A stretch of DNA of 64,000 nucleotides, from NCBI GenBank assembly GCA_016218045.1, contig JACRFB010000072.1:124001-188000 (forward strand), read 5' to 3'. Each line of letters starts with the position of its first letter. The first letter of the stretch is position 1. This document shows positions 8,732 through 18,291 of the stretch, piece after piece. Source of the stretch: Ignavibacteriota bacterium. Its GTDB lineage: Bacteria > Bacteroidota > Ignavibacteria > SZUA-365. A model generated the notes under the pieces. The model made no database searches, was not told the origin of the DNA, and was given only the letters and a program-made list of their open reading frames with translations. Position numbers and translations under genes: made by a program.

Positions 8732-10954
8732 ATGCCCACCACCCTTCTCCCCGCCTTCCGCTGCTGCATCCGCATTGCCGTCCTGGCTGTGGCGACATAC
8801 ACGTCTCTGCATGCACAGTGGCACGTGTGGGAGCCCGCGGGAGGGCCTGATGTAGGCCTGCCCGGTCTGCTGTGCACACACCCATCGGATGGATCGAGTG
8901 CGGCTGCACCGATCAGCGGCGGCGTCTTTTTCCGGGAAGGAACCGGTGATTGGAAGCTTCAGGTCACGGGGCTTACGGATCTGAATGTCACAGCTCTCAC
9001 GCCGGCGGGTTCGGGAGTGTGGTATGCGGGCACACAGGACTCGGGAGTATTCCGTTACTCCGCGGCAACGAAGGAATGGACAAAGGCAGGGGATGAACTG
9101 TCGGAAGGACGCGTGAACGCGCTGTTCGCCACACGGGCCGGCACCGTGCTCGCGCTCGTGCGGCAAAGCTGGATGCAGGCACTCGCGGCGGGCGACACCC
9201 GCTGGAAAACCACGGGCGCGGGCTTCCCGCCCGATCCATATCCCATGGAGTTCCGCGCGCAGTTCATGCAGGACATAACGGGACGCCTGTGGGCGGCCAC
9301 ATCGATGGGTGTGTACACGAGCAGCAACGACGGGATGCAGTGGACGCCGCGCAACGACGGCCTGGCGCATACAAACGCACCGTGCGGCATCGCGCGCGCC
9401 ACGGGCGGCCTGCTGTTTGTGGGTCTGACTTTCGGCGGCGCCCACGTCAGCACCAATAACGGCGCGAGCTGGTCGCGCATCGACACGACCGACGGCCCGA
9501 AACACATCCGCGCCATCGCAGCCGACGACAGCGGCACAGTGTTGATAACATCGGACGAAGCTGTCTTTTACTCCGACGACGGCGGTGTCGTCTTCCGCCG
9601 TCTGCATACCGGCGTGCGCGGCGAGACCTTCAGGGCGCTGGCGGTGGCGGGACGAGGCGACTTCGTCGGCTTCAGCGACCTCGAGGGGATATGGACAGGC
9701 GGCACGGCGGGTCCGTGGACACGTGCCAACGACGGACTCCATGGCGCGCGCATCAGTGCGTTGTCGATGCGCGGAGACGGAACACTGCTGGCCGGATCAA
9801 ACAACGGCTGGGTGTTCAGCTCCGTCAACAACGGTCGATCGTGGTCGCGTCTCGAAGCAGTCTCCAACGTCACATCCGCATACATCCACGACCTGCTTGT
9901 CACACACACGGGCACGCTGCTCGTTGCCACGGCATACGGCATTCTGCGCGGCACGAATTCCTGGACGTCGTTCTCATTTGTGCAGGACGTACTCGCACCA
10001 TCGGGGTTCTTCCAAGCGACGGACGGAAGAATCTTTTCCGGCATCTCCGGATACATGCTCGTCTCCACCGACGACGGCGTGACCTGGACCACCACCGACA
10101 CGCTGCTGTCGACGGAATATCCGGCTGCATTTGTGCAGAGAGCGGACGGTGCCATACTCGCCGGCATCGACGGGGAGATCCACGGGAACAGCGTGCGTAT
10201 CCTCGAAGCCGGAGCGGCAACCTGGCGCAATTTCGGCACTGGTCTGGATACGACCGACGTGACCGCGCTCTGTTTCACTGGCGCATCGATGTTCGCAGGG
10301 ACCCGTAGGCATGGTGTGTTTGAATACAACGCGTCGGGGGACATCTGGCTGCCCGTGAACGACGGATTGAACACCCTGCAAATCACCCATCTCATCGCGG
10401 GATACAACAACGACGTCTACGCCGCGGTATGGGGTGACGGCGTGTATCACCACACGCCGGGCTCAGGATGGACCGCACGGAATGACGGGCTCGTGAATCG
10501 GCGTGTCATCGAGCTTGCGCTCGGCCTGCCGGACAATCCGCGCCTGTTCGTCGGTACACAGGGAAGCAGCGTCTATACCAGCAGCATTCCGGGTCCCGCG
10601 GCAACGGACCACCTCCCTTCTCCGGCCTCACTGCACATCGATCTCCCCGCGCCACATCCAATGTCAGGCGACGCGCTGCTGCGCTTCACCGCGTCCGCGG
10701 GGAAACACACATCGCTCACAGTCTGGAACGCTCTGGGCCGCCGCATCGCCGTGCTGCACGAAGGAATAATGCATACGGATGAGCGGACGATCCGATGGGA
10801 TACATCACAGCTTGCTGCAGGTCCCTACCTTGTCCGGCTCGAACAGGACGGACGGCTGACAGAGTGTGTATCGTCGCCGCTACACCGTGATCCATTCAGC
10901 GCGACGTCGGTCGGTCGAGGAAGAATGTGCACACCCCCGCGGAATCGCCGTTGA
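8732..10954 (+). CDS. BNR-repeat propeller protein with T9SS domain, C-terminus probably frameshifted
   Basis: AGGAG lies 8 bases before the ATG and the signal peptide ends near SLHAQW. BNR repeats (SSNDGMQW, STNNGASW, SSVNNGRSW, STDDGVTW) occupy residues 25-620 and align with the upstream paralogue at 6370-8511. The sorting domain proceeds normally to SQLAAGPYLVRLEQDG, then the frame runs on for about 30 atypical residues (from TECVSSPL). A one-base shift at about 10860 gives RVCIVAATP and a stop at 10890, matching the paralogue's RSCIVE ending. Either a recent frameshift or a sequencing error is likely. The sorting signal may be damaged if the frame is real. Confidence 0.82.
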   Translation: MPTTLLPAFRCCIRIAVLAVATYTSLHAQWHVWEPAGGPDVGLPGLLCTHPSDGSSAAAPISGGVFFREGTGDWKLQVTGLTDLNVTALTPAGSGVWYAGTQDSGVFRYSAATKEWTKAGDELSEGRVNALFATRAGTVLALVRQSWMQALAAGDTRWKTTGAGFPPDPYPMEFRAQFMQDITGRLWAATSMGVYTSSNDGMQWTPRNDGLAHTNAPCGIARATGGLLFVGLTFGGAHVSTNNGASWSRIDTTDGPKHIRAIAADDSGTVLITSDEAVFYSDDGGVVFRRLHTGVRGETFRALAVAGRGDFVGFSDLEGIWTGGTAGPWTRANDGLHGARISALSMRGDGTLLAGSNNGWVFSSVNNGRSWSRLEAVSNVTSAYIHDLLVTHTGTLLVATAYGILRGTNSWTSFSFVQDVLAPSGFFQATDGRIFSGISGYMLVSTDDGVTWTTTDTLLSTEYPAAFVQRADGAILAGIDGEIHGNSVRILEAGAATWRNFGTGLDTTDVTALCFTGASMFAGTRRHGVFEYNASGDIWLPVNDGLNTLQITHLIAGYNNDVYAAVWGDGVYHHTPGSGWTARNDGLVNRRVIELALGLPDNPRLFVGTQGSSVYTSSIPGPAATDHLPSPASLHIDLPAPHPMSGDALLRFTASAGKHTSLTVWNALGRRIAVLHEGIMHTDERTIRWDTSQLAAGPYLVRLEQDGRLTECVSSPLHRDPFSATSVGRGRMCTPPRNRR

Positions 10955-11028
10955 ATTCGTGCCGGGACAGTGATATACTGCCAGCGATATTCCTCGCGAC
11001 AATACGCCCCGCACTTCGAGAGACATCG

Positions 11029-12582
11029 ATGAATCGCATCCGAAAATCCGTTATCGGCATCTGCGCCGCCGTATGTGCCGTCGCCGCGCCGATCCTTCAC
11101 GCGCAGAACCACTTCGGCGTGGTGACGTACGACGCCGTTGTCGACAGCACGATCAACGGCAGCACGTCGGCCTCAGTGTCGCTCGACTCGCTGCAGAAAT
11201 GGGTGAAGCAGCTTTCGGGGGTGTTGCCCGTAACCATCAACGGATCGTCTGTCACGATTCCGCATCGCTACGCGGCGAACGGATCGACACAGTTCCGCAA
11301 CGCCGCACAGCACATCTACAACGTGTTCCACCGCTACGGCCTCAATCCCGTGCTCGAGAACAACGTGGCGCCCTACTCGAAAATCAACGTGGTGGGCACG
11401 TTGCCGGGAAAACGGGCGGAGTACGTGATGATCTGCGGGCATTTCGATTCGGCGAATCAGAACTGTCCGGGCGCGGACGACAACGGCAGCGGCACGGCCG
11501 CCGTCATGGAACTGGCGCGCGTCCTTCGATCCTTCAATTTCGAGTATACGATCAAGTTTGTGGCGTTCGGCGGCGAGGAGCAGGGCCTGCTCGGCGCGCG
11601 CGAATACACCACGGCACATGCGGGCGACTCGATGCGCGCGGTGATCAATTGCGACATGATCATGTGGGACAACAACAGCAACCGTGTGATGCAGATCCAC
11701 ACGACCCCGAATGCGGGCGGCGCATACTCGGCCGACCTCGCCGACTATATCACCTTCGTCGACACGACATACCTGACCGGGGTGATTCCGAGCGTGGTGA
11801 ATCCCGGCATCGGCGCGAGCGATCACTCGCGCTTCTGGTCAATAAACCGTTCCGCTGTGCTGTTCATCGAGGAATACGGGCCGGACTTCAACGCGTATTA
11901 CCACACGGCGAACGATTCATGGGCCAATCTTTCGGCGGCGAAACATCAGAATTTCTTCCGTGAGGCCGCACGCCTCGCGACCGCCTCGATCATGCACCTG
12001 GCGCGTCTCAACGCGCCCGTGCCTGTGACGCTGGCGGCGTTCCGCGCCGAGCCCGACGGCCGTGATGTGCGCTTGTCATGGAAGACGGAAAACGAGAGTA
12101 ACAACGCGGGCTTCCATGTGGAACGGGCCCGGATCGCCGACGGCGTCTTTCTCCCGATCGGCTTTGTGACGGGCGCCGGAAGCAGTACCACTGCACAAAC
12201 GTACACGTTCACCGATCCTGCCCCCATCCCTGATGTGTACCTCTACCGCCTGCGACAGGTGGACACCGACGGGAGCACAAGCACCTCGCACACGGTTTGT
12301 GCCGCCGTGGGTTCCGGGCGTGCGATGCCATACCTCGCCGCGTATCCGAATCCGGCCAGTGACCTGCTGACAATCACCGCGGCAACACCCGACGAGCAGC
12401 CCATGACTCTCACCCTCTACGACGCACTCGGACGCACCGCCGCAGCCGTGCCGCCGCGCAGGCTCGATGGCGGCCTTGCGACCGAACGTTTGAACGTCTC
12501 AACGCTCCCCGCGGGAATGTATCTGCTCACTCTGGAAACGGCATCGGGCCGCAGCGTGCATCGGATCAGCGTCCGGCACTGA
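11029..12582 (+). CDS. M28 family zinc metallopeptidase with T9SS sorting domain
   Basis: Start chosen at the ATG giving MNRIRKSVIG and a signal peptide ending ILHAQN; an in-frame upstream extension lacks a signal peptide. The M28 aminopeptidase metal ligands are all visible: GHFDS near residue 137, ADDNGSG near 150, GGEEQG near 183, NCDMI near 208 and YYHT near 292. A fibronectin-like linker (LAAFRAEPDGRDVRLSW) follows at about 335 and a T9SS domain at about 430-517 ends LPAGMYLLTLE. Predicted role: extracellular aminopeptidase or carboxypeptidase that supplies amino acids from peptides. Substrate preference cannot be read from sequence. Confidence 0.92.
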   Translation: MNRIRKSVIGICAAVCAVAAPILHAQNHFGVVTYDAVVDSTINGSTSASVSLDSLQKWVKQLSGVLPVTINGSSVTIPHRYAANGSTQFRNAAQHIYNVFHRYGLNPVLENNVAPYSKINVVGTLPGKRAEYVMICGHFDSANQNCPGADDNGSGTAAVMELARVLRSFNFEYTIKFVAFGGEEQGLLGAREYTTAHAGDSMRAVINCDMIMWDNNSNRVMQIHTTPNAGGAYSADLADYITFVDTTYLTGVIPSVVNPGIGASDHSRFWSINRSAVLFIEEYGPDFNAYYHTANDSWANLSAAKHQNFFREAARLATASIMHLARLNAPVPVTLAAFRAEPDGRDVRLSWKTENESNNAGFHVERARIADGVFLPIGFVTGAGSSTTAQTYTFTDPAPIPDVYLYRLRQVDTDGSTSTSHTVCAAVGSGRAMPYLAAYPNPASDLLTITAATPDEQPMTLTLYDALGRTAAAVPPRRLDGGLATERLNVSTLPAGMYLLTLETASGRSVHRISVRH

Positions 12583-12598
12583 GCACCTGTCTCACACG

Positions 12599-12630
12599 AA
12601 AAAAGGGGATCCAGCCGGATCCCCTTTTTT
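12599..12630. terminator. Bidirectional intrinsic terminator
   Basis: An 8-bp perfect GC stem (GGGGATCC / GGATCCCC) with loop AGCC is flanked by six A residues on the left and six T residues on the right. It therefore works for both the M28 peptidase on the plus strand and the metallopeptidase on the minus strand, whose ends converge here. Confidence 0.93.
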
Positions 12631-12650
12631 GCGAATACCTGCGACCCGGA

Positions 12651-15600
12651 CTATTTCAACACATGCAGCACGCGTGTGCGAGTATCGGCGCCGGATGTGA
12701 GCCGGACGAAGTACGTTCCCGGTACCAGTGTCGACGCGTCGAACGACGTTTCGTGACGACCCGCCGCGCGATAATCGGATACGATGGTCCGGATTTCCGT
12801 GCCGAGCAGCGAATACACGGCCAGCTTCACGCTGCGCGCCTCGGGAAGATCGAAGGCAAAGACAACGCGCGGGTGGCTGTGCGAAACGGGATTCGGGAAG
12901 GCCGCCGACAGCGCAAGTCCGTCGGGGGATGAAAGCGGCTTCGTCGATGTCACAAAAAACGCATCGCCGACAAAGGGCAGCGTGTCGCGCGCGGGAGTGC
13001 CGTTATGCGCCACGACGGCGTATCCCGTGAGGGGTCCGACATCCTTCGGAGTCCATGCAAATGACAGGGTGTTCGTGCCACCGGCCTGTATGGTAATGGG
13101 CAAAGTCCCGGCATTCACGGTCACTTCAGGCGATCCGTACAATGTAACCGACTGCAAGGTCATGATGCCGAGACCCGCGTTTGTGAGCGTGATGTCCTTC
13201 GTGGCCGTTGTTCCTGTGCCCACAAGTCCGAAGTTGACTTCTGTCGAAGAGAAGGCGCTCTTCGGCCGTTTGCGGATGGTGAAGGTACCGGAGAGGCCGG
13301 TATATGTCCCATTGGCCGCATCGGTGACGCGGAATTTGCCTGTGGTTGTTTCGGTCTCGGGCACCTGCCATGTGTAGCGTTTGTTGGATGCGGGCGTGCT
13401 CAGCGACAGTTCGGTCCATGTGGCCCCGTTGTCGAGCGACACTTCCACCACAACGTCGTTGCTGCAGAAGGCGCGCCACTGTGTGTCGTAACTGCTGCCT
13501 GCCGTGAGGACCTCGCCCTGCTTCGGCGCGATGACGGTGACGCCCGGCTGCACAACGACCGGCATGCAGTACGAGGAGTACACTTTCGGCACCGCCGAAC
13601 AGGGGCTGCTGATTTCGCAGCGGTACGATTTGGGATCGGTGATGTTGTCGATGACAAATTCGGGCTTGTTCACGTCGTAGATTTTTCCGCCCGGCAGTTC
13701 CCACCATTTGTACGTGAGATCGGTGCCTTTCACTTCGATGCGGATCACCGCGCGGCCGCCCACACACACCGTGTCTGCCCACGGCTGCCGCGTGATGATG
13801 GGGAGGGTAAGAACACGGAGCAGCGCCGGACGCGATTCGACCGATCCGCAGTCGCCGTACACCACGCAGGTGAAGAGACTGCTGTCGTCGGACGCGCGCA
13901 TGTTCTGCAGCGTTATTCCCGGCTGTGTTTCACCGGGGATGTCCTGACCGTTTTTCCGCCACTGGTAGCGCAGCGTGCCGCTGCCCGCCGCGGTGACGTC
14001 GAACGACACACCTTCACCCTCGCACACGTTGCGCCAGGTCACCTGGTTCACAATCGTTGGTCCGCGTTTGATCTCGACACTTGCCGTCATCTGATCCACC
14101 AGCGTCTCGTTCTTCACGTCTTTCACGCGGATGCGGAATCCCGTTCCGGTGACAAAGCCGCCGGGGATGTACCACACCCAGCGGCGCACGGTGCGCGGTA
14201 CTGCGGCGGCGAGCACGGTGTCGTACGTGGCACCGTCGTTGCGCGACAGCTCGATATTGAAGTCGTTGGTGCCCGTGGCGTCCCAGGTCACCACCAGCGA
14301 ATCGCCCGTGCAGAGGGCGTTGCCGCCAGCGGGGCCCGTCAGTTTCAACATGCGGATGGATGCGGTGGCCTCCATACACGGGGCGGCCTCGGCCCAGCCG
14401 CGCACGGCCGATCCCACGCGATCGCGATAGATGTTGTGTTTGTTCGCGCCGCCATAACGCATGTGGCAGTAGCTCATCAGCTCGCCGCCGCCCAGAAGCA
14501 GGTGAATCTCGCCCGCCGTGAAACACGGGGCGCGGTTGCCGATCGGCTCGGCGGTGTAACACGAGTCGACCGGCGGATTCCACGTACAGGAGTGCGTGTG
14601 AGGCGATCCGAAGTTGTGTCCGATCTCATGCGCAAGCACGCCCACGTGGCCGCTGATAAAATTGTCCATGGCCGAGAACTTCACGAAGGCCGTACCGCGT
14701 TCGGTGCTGCAGAGCACATGCAGCCATGCGAGACCCTGCGACACGCCGCCGGCCGAGATGGGTTTGCGCGAGATCATGACGGCAAGCGTGCGCGCCACCG
14801 TGTCCATCTTGTCGCGCCAGTAGGTGGTGAAAACATTCAGGAGTTCGCGGTCCGATGTTCCGGGGAAAGGATCCTTCACCGTCCAGACACGCAGGAAGGG
14901 GATGCGCAGCACGATGTCGAGATCGCGCTCGTAGATGGCGGAGCTTTCGCCCATGCGCGCCACGATATAATTTTCGGTGTTCGCGACACCCTTGTAGTGC
15001 TGAAAGGATTCGTAGTCGGCGTCGATCGCGATCTGCGCGAGCAGCGTATCGCGGCCGGCCACCGCCCTTTTGGGCGCGGGGGGCAGTGCCGATCCGAGCT
15101 GTTCGAATTCGTCGTTGTCGTTCACGCCGCACCCGTAGGTCGAGGATTCATCACTCGTCTCGGCGACGGTCACACGCGCGGGCGCGCCCGGCGCGAGGGA
15201 CTGATTGAGGGCGGTGAACACGGTGTGGCTCTTGCCTCCGGTGATGATGGTGCCGCTCATGCCGTTGGGCTCGATGGCGAGGTACACCCACGATCCCAGC
15301 TCGCCCGCGACACGGCCGCGGTACAGCGTGATATCGGGGATGGGACGGCGGATCGGACCGTCGGGACCCATTGCATACACCACACTCTTCTCGTCGAAGA
15401 TGGAGAAGGACTCGAGCGCAAGCTCGGCGGTGGCGCCGCCCGGCAAGGGGAAGTCCGTCAATCGCAGCGCGCGGGCCTGACGCACCGCGGCCAGCGACGA
15501 GGCGCGCGCCTCGAGCACCACGATGTCGGTGCCCGCTGGCGCCTGGGTTCCGTGACTGGAGGTCGACACTATTGGAAACAGATCACGCGCCGAAAACACG

Positions 15601-15716
15601 GCGCCCGCGTTTTGTGCGGACAGGTGCTGGTACGGGAGCAGAGCGAACAGCGCCGTGGCGACAAGTGCCGCGGCGAAGAGTCCTCGCCCGTCAATACGAA
15701 TCGAGAAGCCAGGCAT
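12651..15716 (-). CDS. Reprolysin-like (M12B-type) metallopeptidase with Ig-like and T9SS domains
   Basis: Start at the ATG with GAGG 8 bases upstream; MPGFSIRIDGRGLF begins a signal peptide ending LSAQN. The zinc site HEIGHNFGSPH lies near residue 365, followed by a Met-turn candidate (ELMSYCHM), as in metzincins of the reprolysin type. Downstream are Ig-like beta modules (about 550-720), a fibronectin-like stretch and a choice-of-anchor-D-like module (VNFGLVGTGTTATKDITL, about 820-900). The T9SS domain ends LVPGTYFVRLTSG. Long pro-region before the catalytic part (about residues 40-220). Predicted secreted protease, probably activated by pro-region removal. Many paired cysteines fit an extracellular location. 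Confidence 0.92.
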   Translation of the reverse strand: MPGFSIRIDGRGLFAAALVATALFALLPYQHLSAQNAGAVFSARDLFPIVSTSSHGTQAPAGTDIVVLEARASSLAAVRQARALRLTDFPLPGGATAELALESFSIFDEKSVVYAMGPDGPIRRPIPDITLYRGRVAGELGSWVYLAIEPNGMSGTIITGGKSHTVFTALNQSLAPGAPARVTVAETSDESSTYGCGVNDNDEFEQLGSALPPAPKRAVAGRDTLLAQIAIDADYESFQHYKGVANTENYIVARMGESSAIYERDLDIVLRIPFLRVWTVKDPFPGTSDRELLNVFTTYWRDKMDTVARTLAVMISRKPISAGGVSQGLAWLHVLCSTERGTAFVKFSAMDNFISGHVGVLAHEIGHNFGSPHTHSCTWNPPVDSCYTAEPIGNRAPCFTAGEIHLLLGGGELMSYCHMRYGGANKHNIYRDRVGSAVRGWAEAAPCMEATASIRMLKLTGPAGGNALCTGDSLVVTWDATGTNDFNIELSRNDGATYDTVLAAAVPRTVRRWVWYIPGGFVTGTGFRIRVKDVKNETLVDQMTASVEIKRGPTIVNQVTWRNVCEGEGVSFDVTAAGSGTLRYQWRKNGQDIPGETQPGITLQNMRASDDSSLFTCVVYGDCGSVESRPALLRVLTLPIITRQPWADTVCVGGRAVIRIEVKGTDLTYKWWELPGGKIYDVNKPEFVIDNITDPKSYRCEISSPCSAVPKVYSSYCMPVVVQPGVTVIAPKQGEVLTAGSSYDTQWRAFCSNDVVVEVSLDNGATWTELSLSTPASNKRYTWQVPETETTTGKFRVTDAANGTYTGLSGTFTIRKRPKSAFSSTEVNFGLVGTGTTATKDITLTNAGLGIMTLQSVTLYGSPEVTVNAGTLPITIQAGGTNTLSFAWTPKDVGPLTGYAVVAHNGTPARDTLPFVGDAFFVTSTKPLSSPDGLALSAAFPNPVSHSHPRVVFAFDLPEARSVKLAVYSLLGTEIRTIVSDYRAAGRHETSFDASTLVPGTYFVRLTSGADTRTRVLHVLK

Positions 15717-15818
15717 CAAACACACCTCAAGGATGAATGGGGGGAGCGGATCGTGAAAGCAGCCGCGGGCGCGGCATCACACAAATATACGGAAGAGGGC
15801 GCTGGTGCGCATGGCGCG

Positions 15819-16457
15819 TCAGCGGAGCAACAAAGCGCGCGCCGGGGCGCCGTCGGCACCCGCGATACGCAGCGGCGCGAGCACCAGCGTGTACTCGCCC
15901 GGCTCGGCCAGGCGGAGATCAAGATTTTCTGCAATCAATACCCCCGCACCAAGCAGCACGCCGTGCACGGGATACGCGGGGTCGGCGTACGACTCGACCG
16001 ACAGATAGTCGATGCCTACGGCGTTGACACCCGCCTCGGCCAGCAGGCGCGCGGCATCGAGCGTCAAGGCACAGAAATCATCCACAAAAATGCGCTCGCC
16101 GAGAAGCACCGAATTGCGCGTGCGGAAAAGAACGGAGAGTCCGGGACGCGGGGCGGCCGCGCGCGCGTGATCGGCGGTGATTGCGCGGGCATCGCCGGTG
16201 TCGACCACGACGGCGTCCGACACCCATCGCGCGGGATCGATGGCATCGAGGGTGGCGCCGCGCTCGAGGAAATGGAATGGTGCGTCGATGTGTGTGCCGA
16301 GATGCGCGCTCATTGACACCGCCGAGAGATTGTAACTGTCGCCGCCGCGTATCGACGCGACGATCTCACGGCGGAAGGGCGGATCACCGGGATACACAAG
16401 CGTGCGGGCATCGAGCGGCACCGAGATATCGAGCACGGTGCGGGGAATCTGTGTCAT
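15819..16457 (-). CDS. Cyclase-family (arylformamidase-like) metal-dependent hydrolase
   Basis: The cyclase/KynB signature HLGTHIDAPFHF is present near residue 53, with the metal-binding His and Asp in place. YPGDPPF near the start and GIDYLSVE near residue 145 also fit the family. Family members hydrolyse N-formylkynurenine, isatin or related cyclic amides; the substrate here is not determined and no kynurenine pathway gene is nearby. AAGGAG lies 8 bases before the chosen ATG, while an upstream ATG overlapping the previous stop has only 2-base spacing. Last gene of a compact minus-strand run. Confidence 0.85.
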   Translation of the reverse strand: MTQIPRTVLDISVPLDARTLVYPGDPPFRREIVASIRGGDSYNLSAVSMSAHLGTHIDAPFHFLERGATLDAIDPARWVSDAVVVDTGDARAITADHARAAAPRPGLSVLFRTRNSVLLGERIFVDDFCALTLDAARLLAEAGVNAVGIDYLSVESYADPAYPVHGVLLGAGVLIAENLDLRLAEPGEYTLVLAPLRIAGADGAPARALLLR

Positions 16458-16459
16458 AT

Positions 16460-17725
16460 TCATCGCTCCTTCAGCCACTCGCGCACACGTTCCTCGATAT
16501 TGGTCATATGCTCGGGCTTCATGCCGTCGTACACGGCGCGCACTACGCCGGCGGCATCCACGAGATACCCCTGCGGAATTCCATCGACACCGAACTCCTC
16601 CAGTATCGCGCCCTGCTTGAAACCGTGGCGCACAGGAATGTTCAACGCCAACGCCGCCTTCTTCGCCGCAAGCAATTCAAAATCCACATTGATGCCGATC
16701 ACATCGAAATCCGGCGACGCGATTCTGTCGCGCAGCGATGCGGCCTCGCCGAGCGCCTTCATCGATTGGGAGGATGTGTTCGCCCAGAATACGATAAGCA
16801 GCATCCTGCCCTTCTCGTCGCGGAACGACTTCTTCACCGACGCGGTATCGAGGTACGCGATTTCGGGCACGTCGGTTCCGACCAGTGCGGCGCGTACACG
16901 TCGCCGCTCCTCCTGCATTCGCCGCATTTCCTCGTTCTGCCTGTTGCGATCGTAGATCAGCAGCACGTCGGGCCATTGGTTCGTGACGGGCACTTTCTCC
17001 TTGTACATCTGTGCCGTTTCAATGTCGCGAAGCGTGTAGAAGTAGGTCCGCGCCGCGAGATTGTTGAAGTCCGATGAATCGGCGTACTGCGCCTCGAGTT
17101 TGCCGAGCCGTTCGACAATTTTTTTCCTGACGCGTTCATCACCCTTTTCCCGCTCGAAGAGGAGCGAGAAAAAGAGCGGATAGGCCTTGAAGTTTTCCGG
17201 ATACGCGATGATCTCGTCTTCCGCCTCGCGCAGGCGCCGGTCGAGCGATCCGCGCGTGAGGCCGAGGCACGAGGTCATGAAGAAACGCGCGTTGCGCACG
17301 GGCTTGCCGTCGTCACCGTACACGTATGCGCAGTAGGTCCGCTCGTTGTTGTCGTCGCGGATGTTCCCGTCGGTCACGAAGTACGAGAGCAACGCGGCCT
17401 TTGCCGGGATGTCGATGCGAGCCGTCCACGCCGCGCCGTCGCGGGTCATGGCGACGCGACGCACCTGCGAGGTGTCGGGCCGCAGCACGTTTTCATAGAG
17501 AGCGAGCCGTGTGCCGTAGCGCGTGCCCCAGTAGTTGAAGACGTAGACGAGGTCGAGCCGTTCGGCGGATGCGAACGGATGTCCGGTCGCGGGCCGGTAC
17601 TGCACGTCGAGCGGCCGGCCCGCCACGGGAGTCAATTGCGCGTGAAGCGGATTCGAAAAAACAACCGCGAGGAACAGTGTGACACGGGATGCCGCGCCGA
17701 TGCGGCGGAGGAACGCGGAGTACAT
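16460..17725 (-). CDS. Exported TlpA/redoxin-fold protein lacking the CxxC motif
   Basis: Signal peptide to about NPLHAQ. Residues 30-270 form an uncharacterised domain with a PUD/CBM-like first part and an alpha-helical region with KEKVP near 250. Residues about 290-421 have the TlpA-like thioredoxin fold: LLIVFWAN, FDVIGINVD, then VDGIPQGYLVD with the cis-Pro loop, then VREWL. Where TlpA proteins have W-C-x-x-C, this protein reads T-S-S-Q-S near residues 314-318, so both redox cysteines are replaced by serine. Redox activity is therefore unlikely; a binding or scaffolding role is inference. Its ATG overlaps the preceding stop by one base (TGATG), so it is translationally coupled. Confidence 0.85.
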   Translation of the reverse strand: MYSAFLRRIGAASRVTLFLAVVFSNPLHAQLTPVAGRPLDVQYRPATGHPFASAERLDLVYVFNYWGTRYGTRLALYENVLRPDTSQVRRVAMTRDGAAWTARIDIPAKAALLSYFVTDGNIRDDNNERTYCAYVYGDDGKPVRNARFFMTSCLGLTRGSLDRRLREAEDEIIAYPENFKAYPLFFSLLFEREKGDERVRKKIVERLGKLEAQYADSSDFNNLAARTYFYTLRDIETAQMYKEKVPVTNQWPDVLLIYDRNRQNEEMRRMQEERRRVRAALVGTDVPEIAYLDTASVKKSFRDEKGRMLLIVFWANTSSQSMKALGEAASLRDRIASPDFDVIGINVDFELLAAKKAALALNIPVRHGFKQGAILEEFGVDGIPQGYLVDAAGVVRAVYDGMKPEHMTNIEERVREWLKER

Positions 17726-18279
17726 CAGGACATCGTCCCCGGCGTCTGTGGCGGAACCTGCACGATACGTGTCTTGAAGATGTTGCCGCCGATGAGTCCG
17801 CCCAGTGCGCCGAACGCGGCAAACACGAGGAGCGAAAACACGAAGATCATGGCGAAGAAAAATGCGGGCGAGGATCCGAGCGATTCCATGAGCTGGCGCA
17901 CCTGCTCGGCGGTAGCGGGATCCTGACCCGAGACTTCCATGCTGCGTATGGCTTCTTCCATCTGCGATTCATAGGTCATCGCAAAGTCCGAGGTAAACAG
18001 TCCCATCTGCAGTGTCTGCAGAATGGCCGTGACCGGCGCGGCCACGAGGCCGGCGAGCAGTCCGACGATGGTTCCGTTGCCGACGGTGTAAGGCATGTCG
18101 GGCGGATAGTTCTTTTTGTGCATCCACACTCCGACCACCGCTCCACCCATCAGGCCGGCGCAGCAGAGGCAGTTCACGAGGTTGAACACCGGGATAACCA
18201 CCGTGGCGGTCATGACCCCCGCTCCCACGAGTATGGGGACCATTTTCGAAGGGGCTGGTTGGACGAAGCCGTCGTTCAT
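17725..18279 (-). CDS. Small multi-pass membrane protein, unknown
   Basis: AAGGAG with 8-base spacing precedes the ATG. Hydrophobic segments are visible at about residues 12-50 (with a CLCC cluster), 65-90 and 140-170, giving three or four membrane passes. A charged loop (about 100-140) contains a helical EEAIRSMEVSGQDPATAEQVRQ-like region. It may be a DUF4199-type or related membrane protein, but I do not recognise it firmly. It is in the same run as the TlpA-fold gene, with which it overlaps by one base. Confidence 0.7.
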   Translation of the reverse strand: MNDGFVQPAPSKMVPILVGAGVMTATVVIPVFNLVNCLCCAGLMGGAVVGVWMHKKNYPPDMPYTVGNGTIVGLLAGLVAAPVTAILQTLQMGLFTSDFAMTYESQMEEAIRSMEVSGQDPATAEQVRQLMESLGSSPAFFFAMIFVFSLLVFAAFGALGGLIGGNIFKTRIVQVPPQTPGTMS

Positions 18280-18291
18280 GTGTGAGACTCC

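Noticed and set aside
14436-16316. Long plus-strand open frame of 626 residues
   Set aside because: It lies opposite the metallopeptidase and the cyclase gene; GC-rich shadow with odd composition and no motif.
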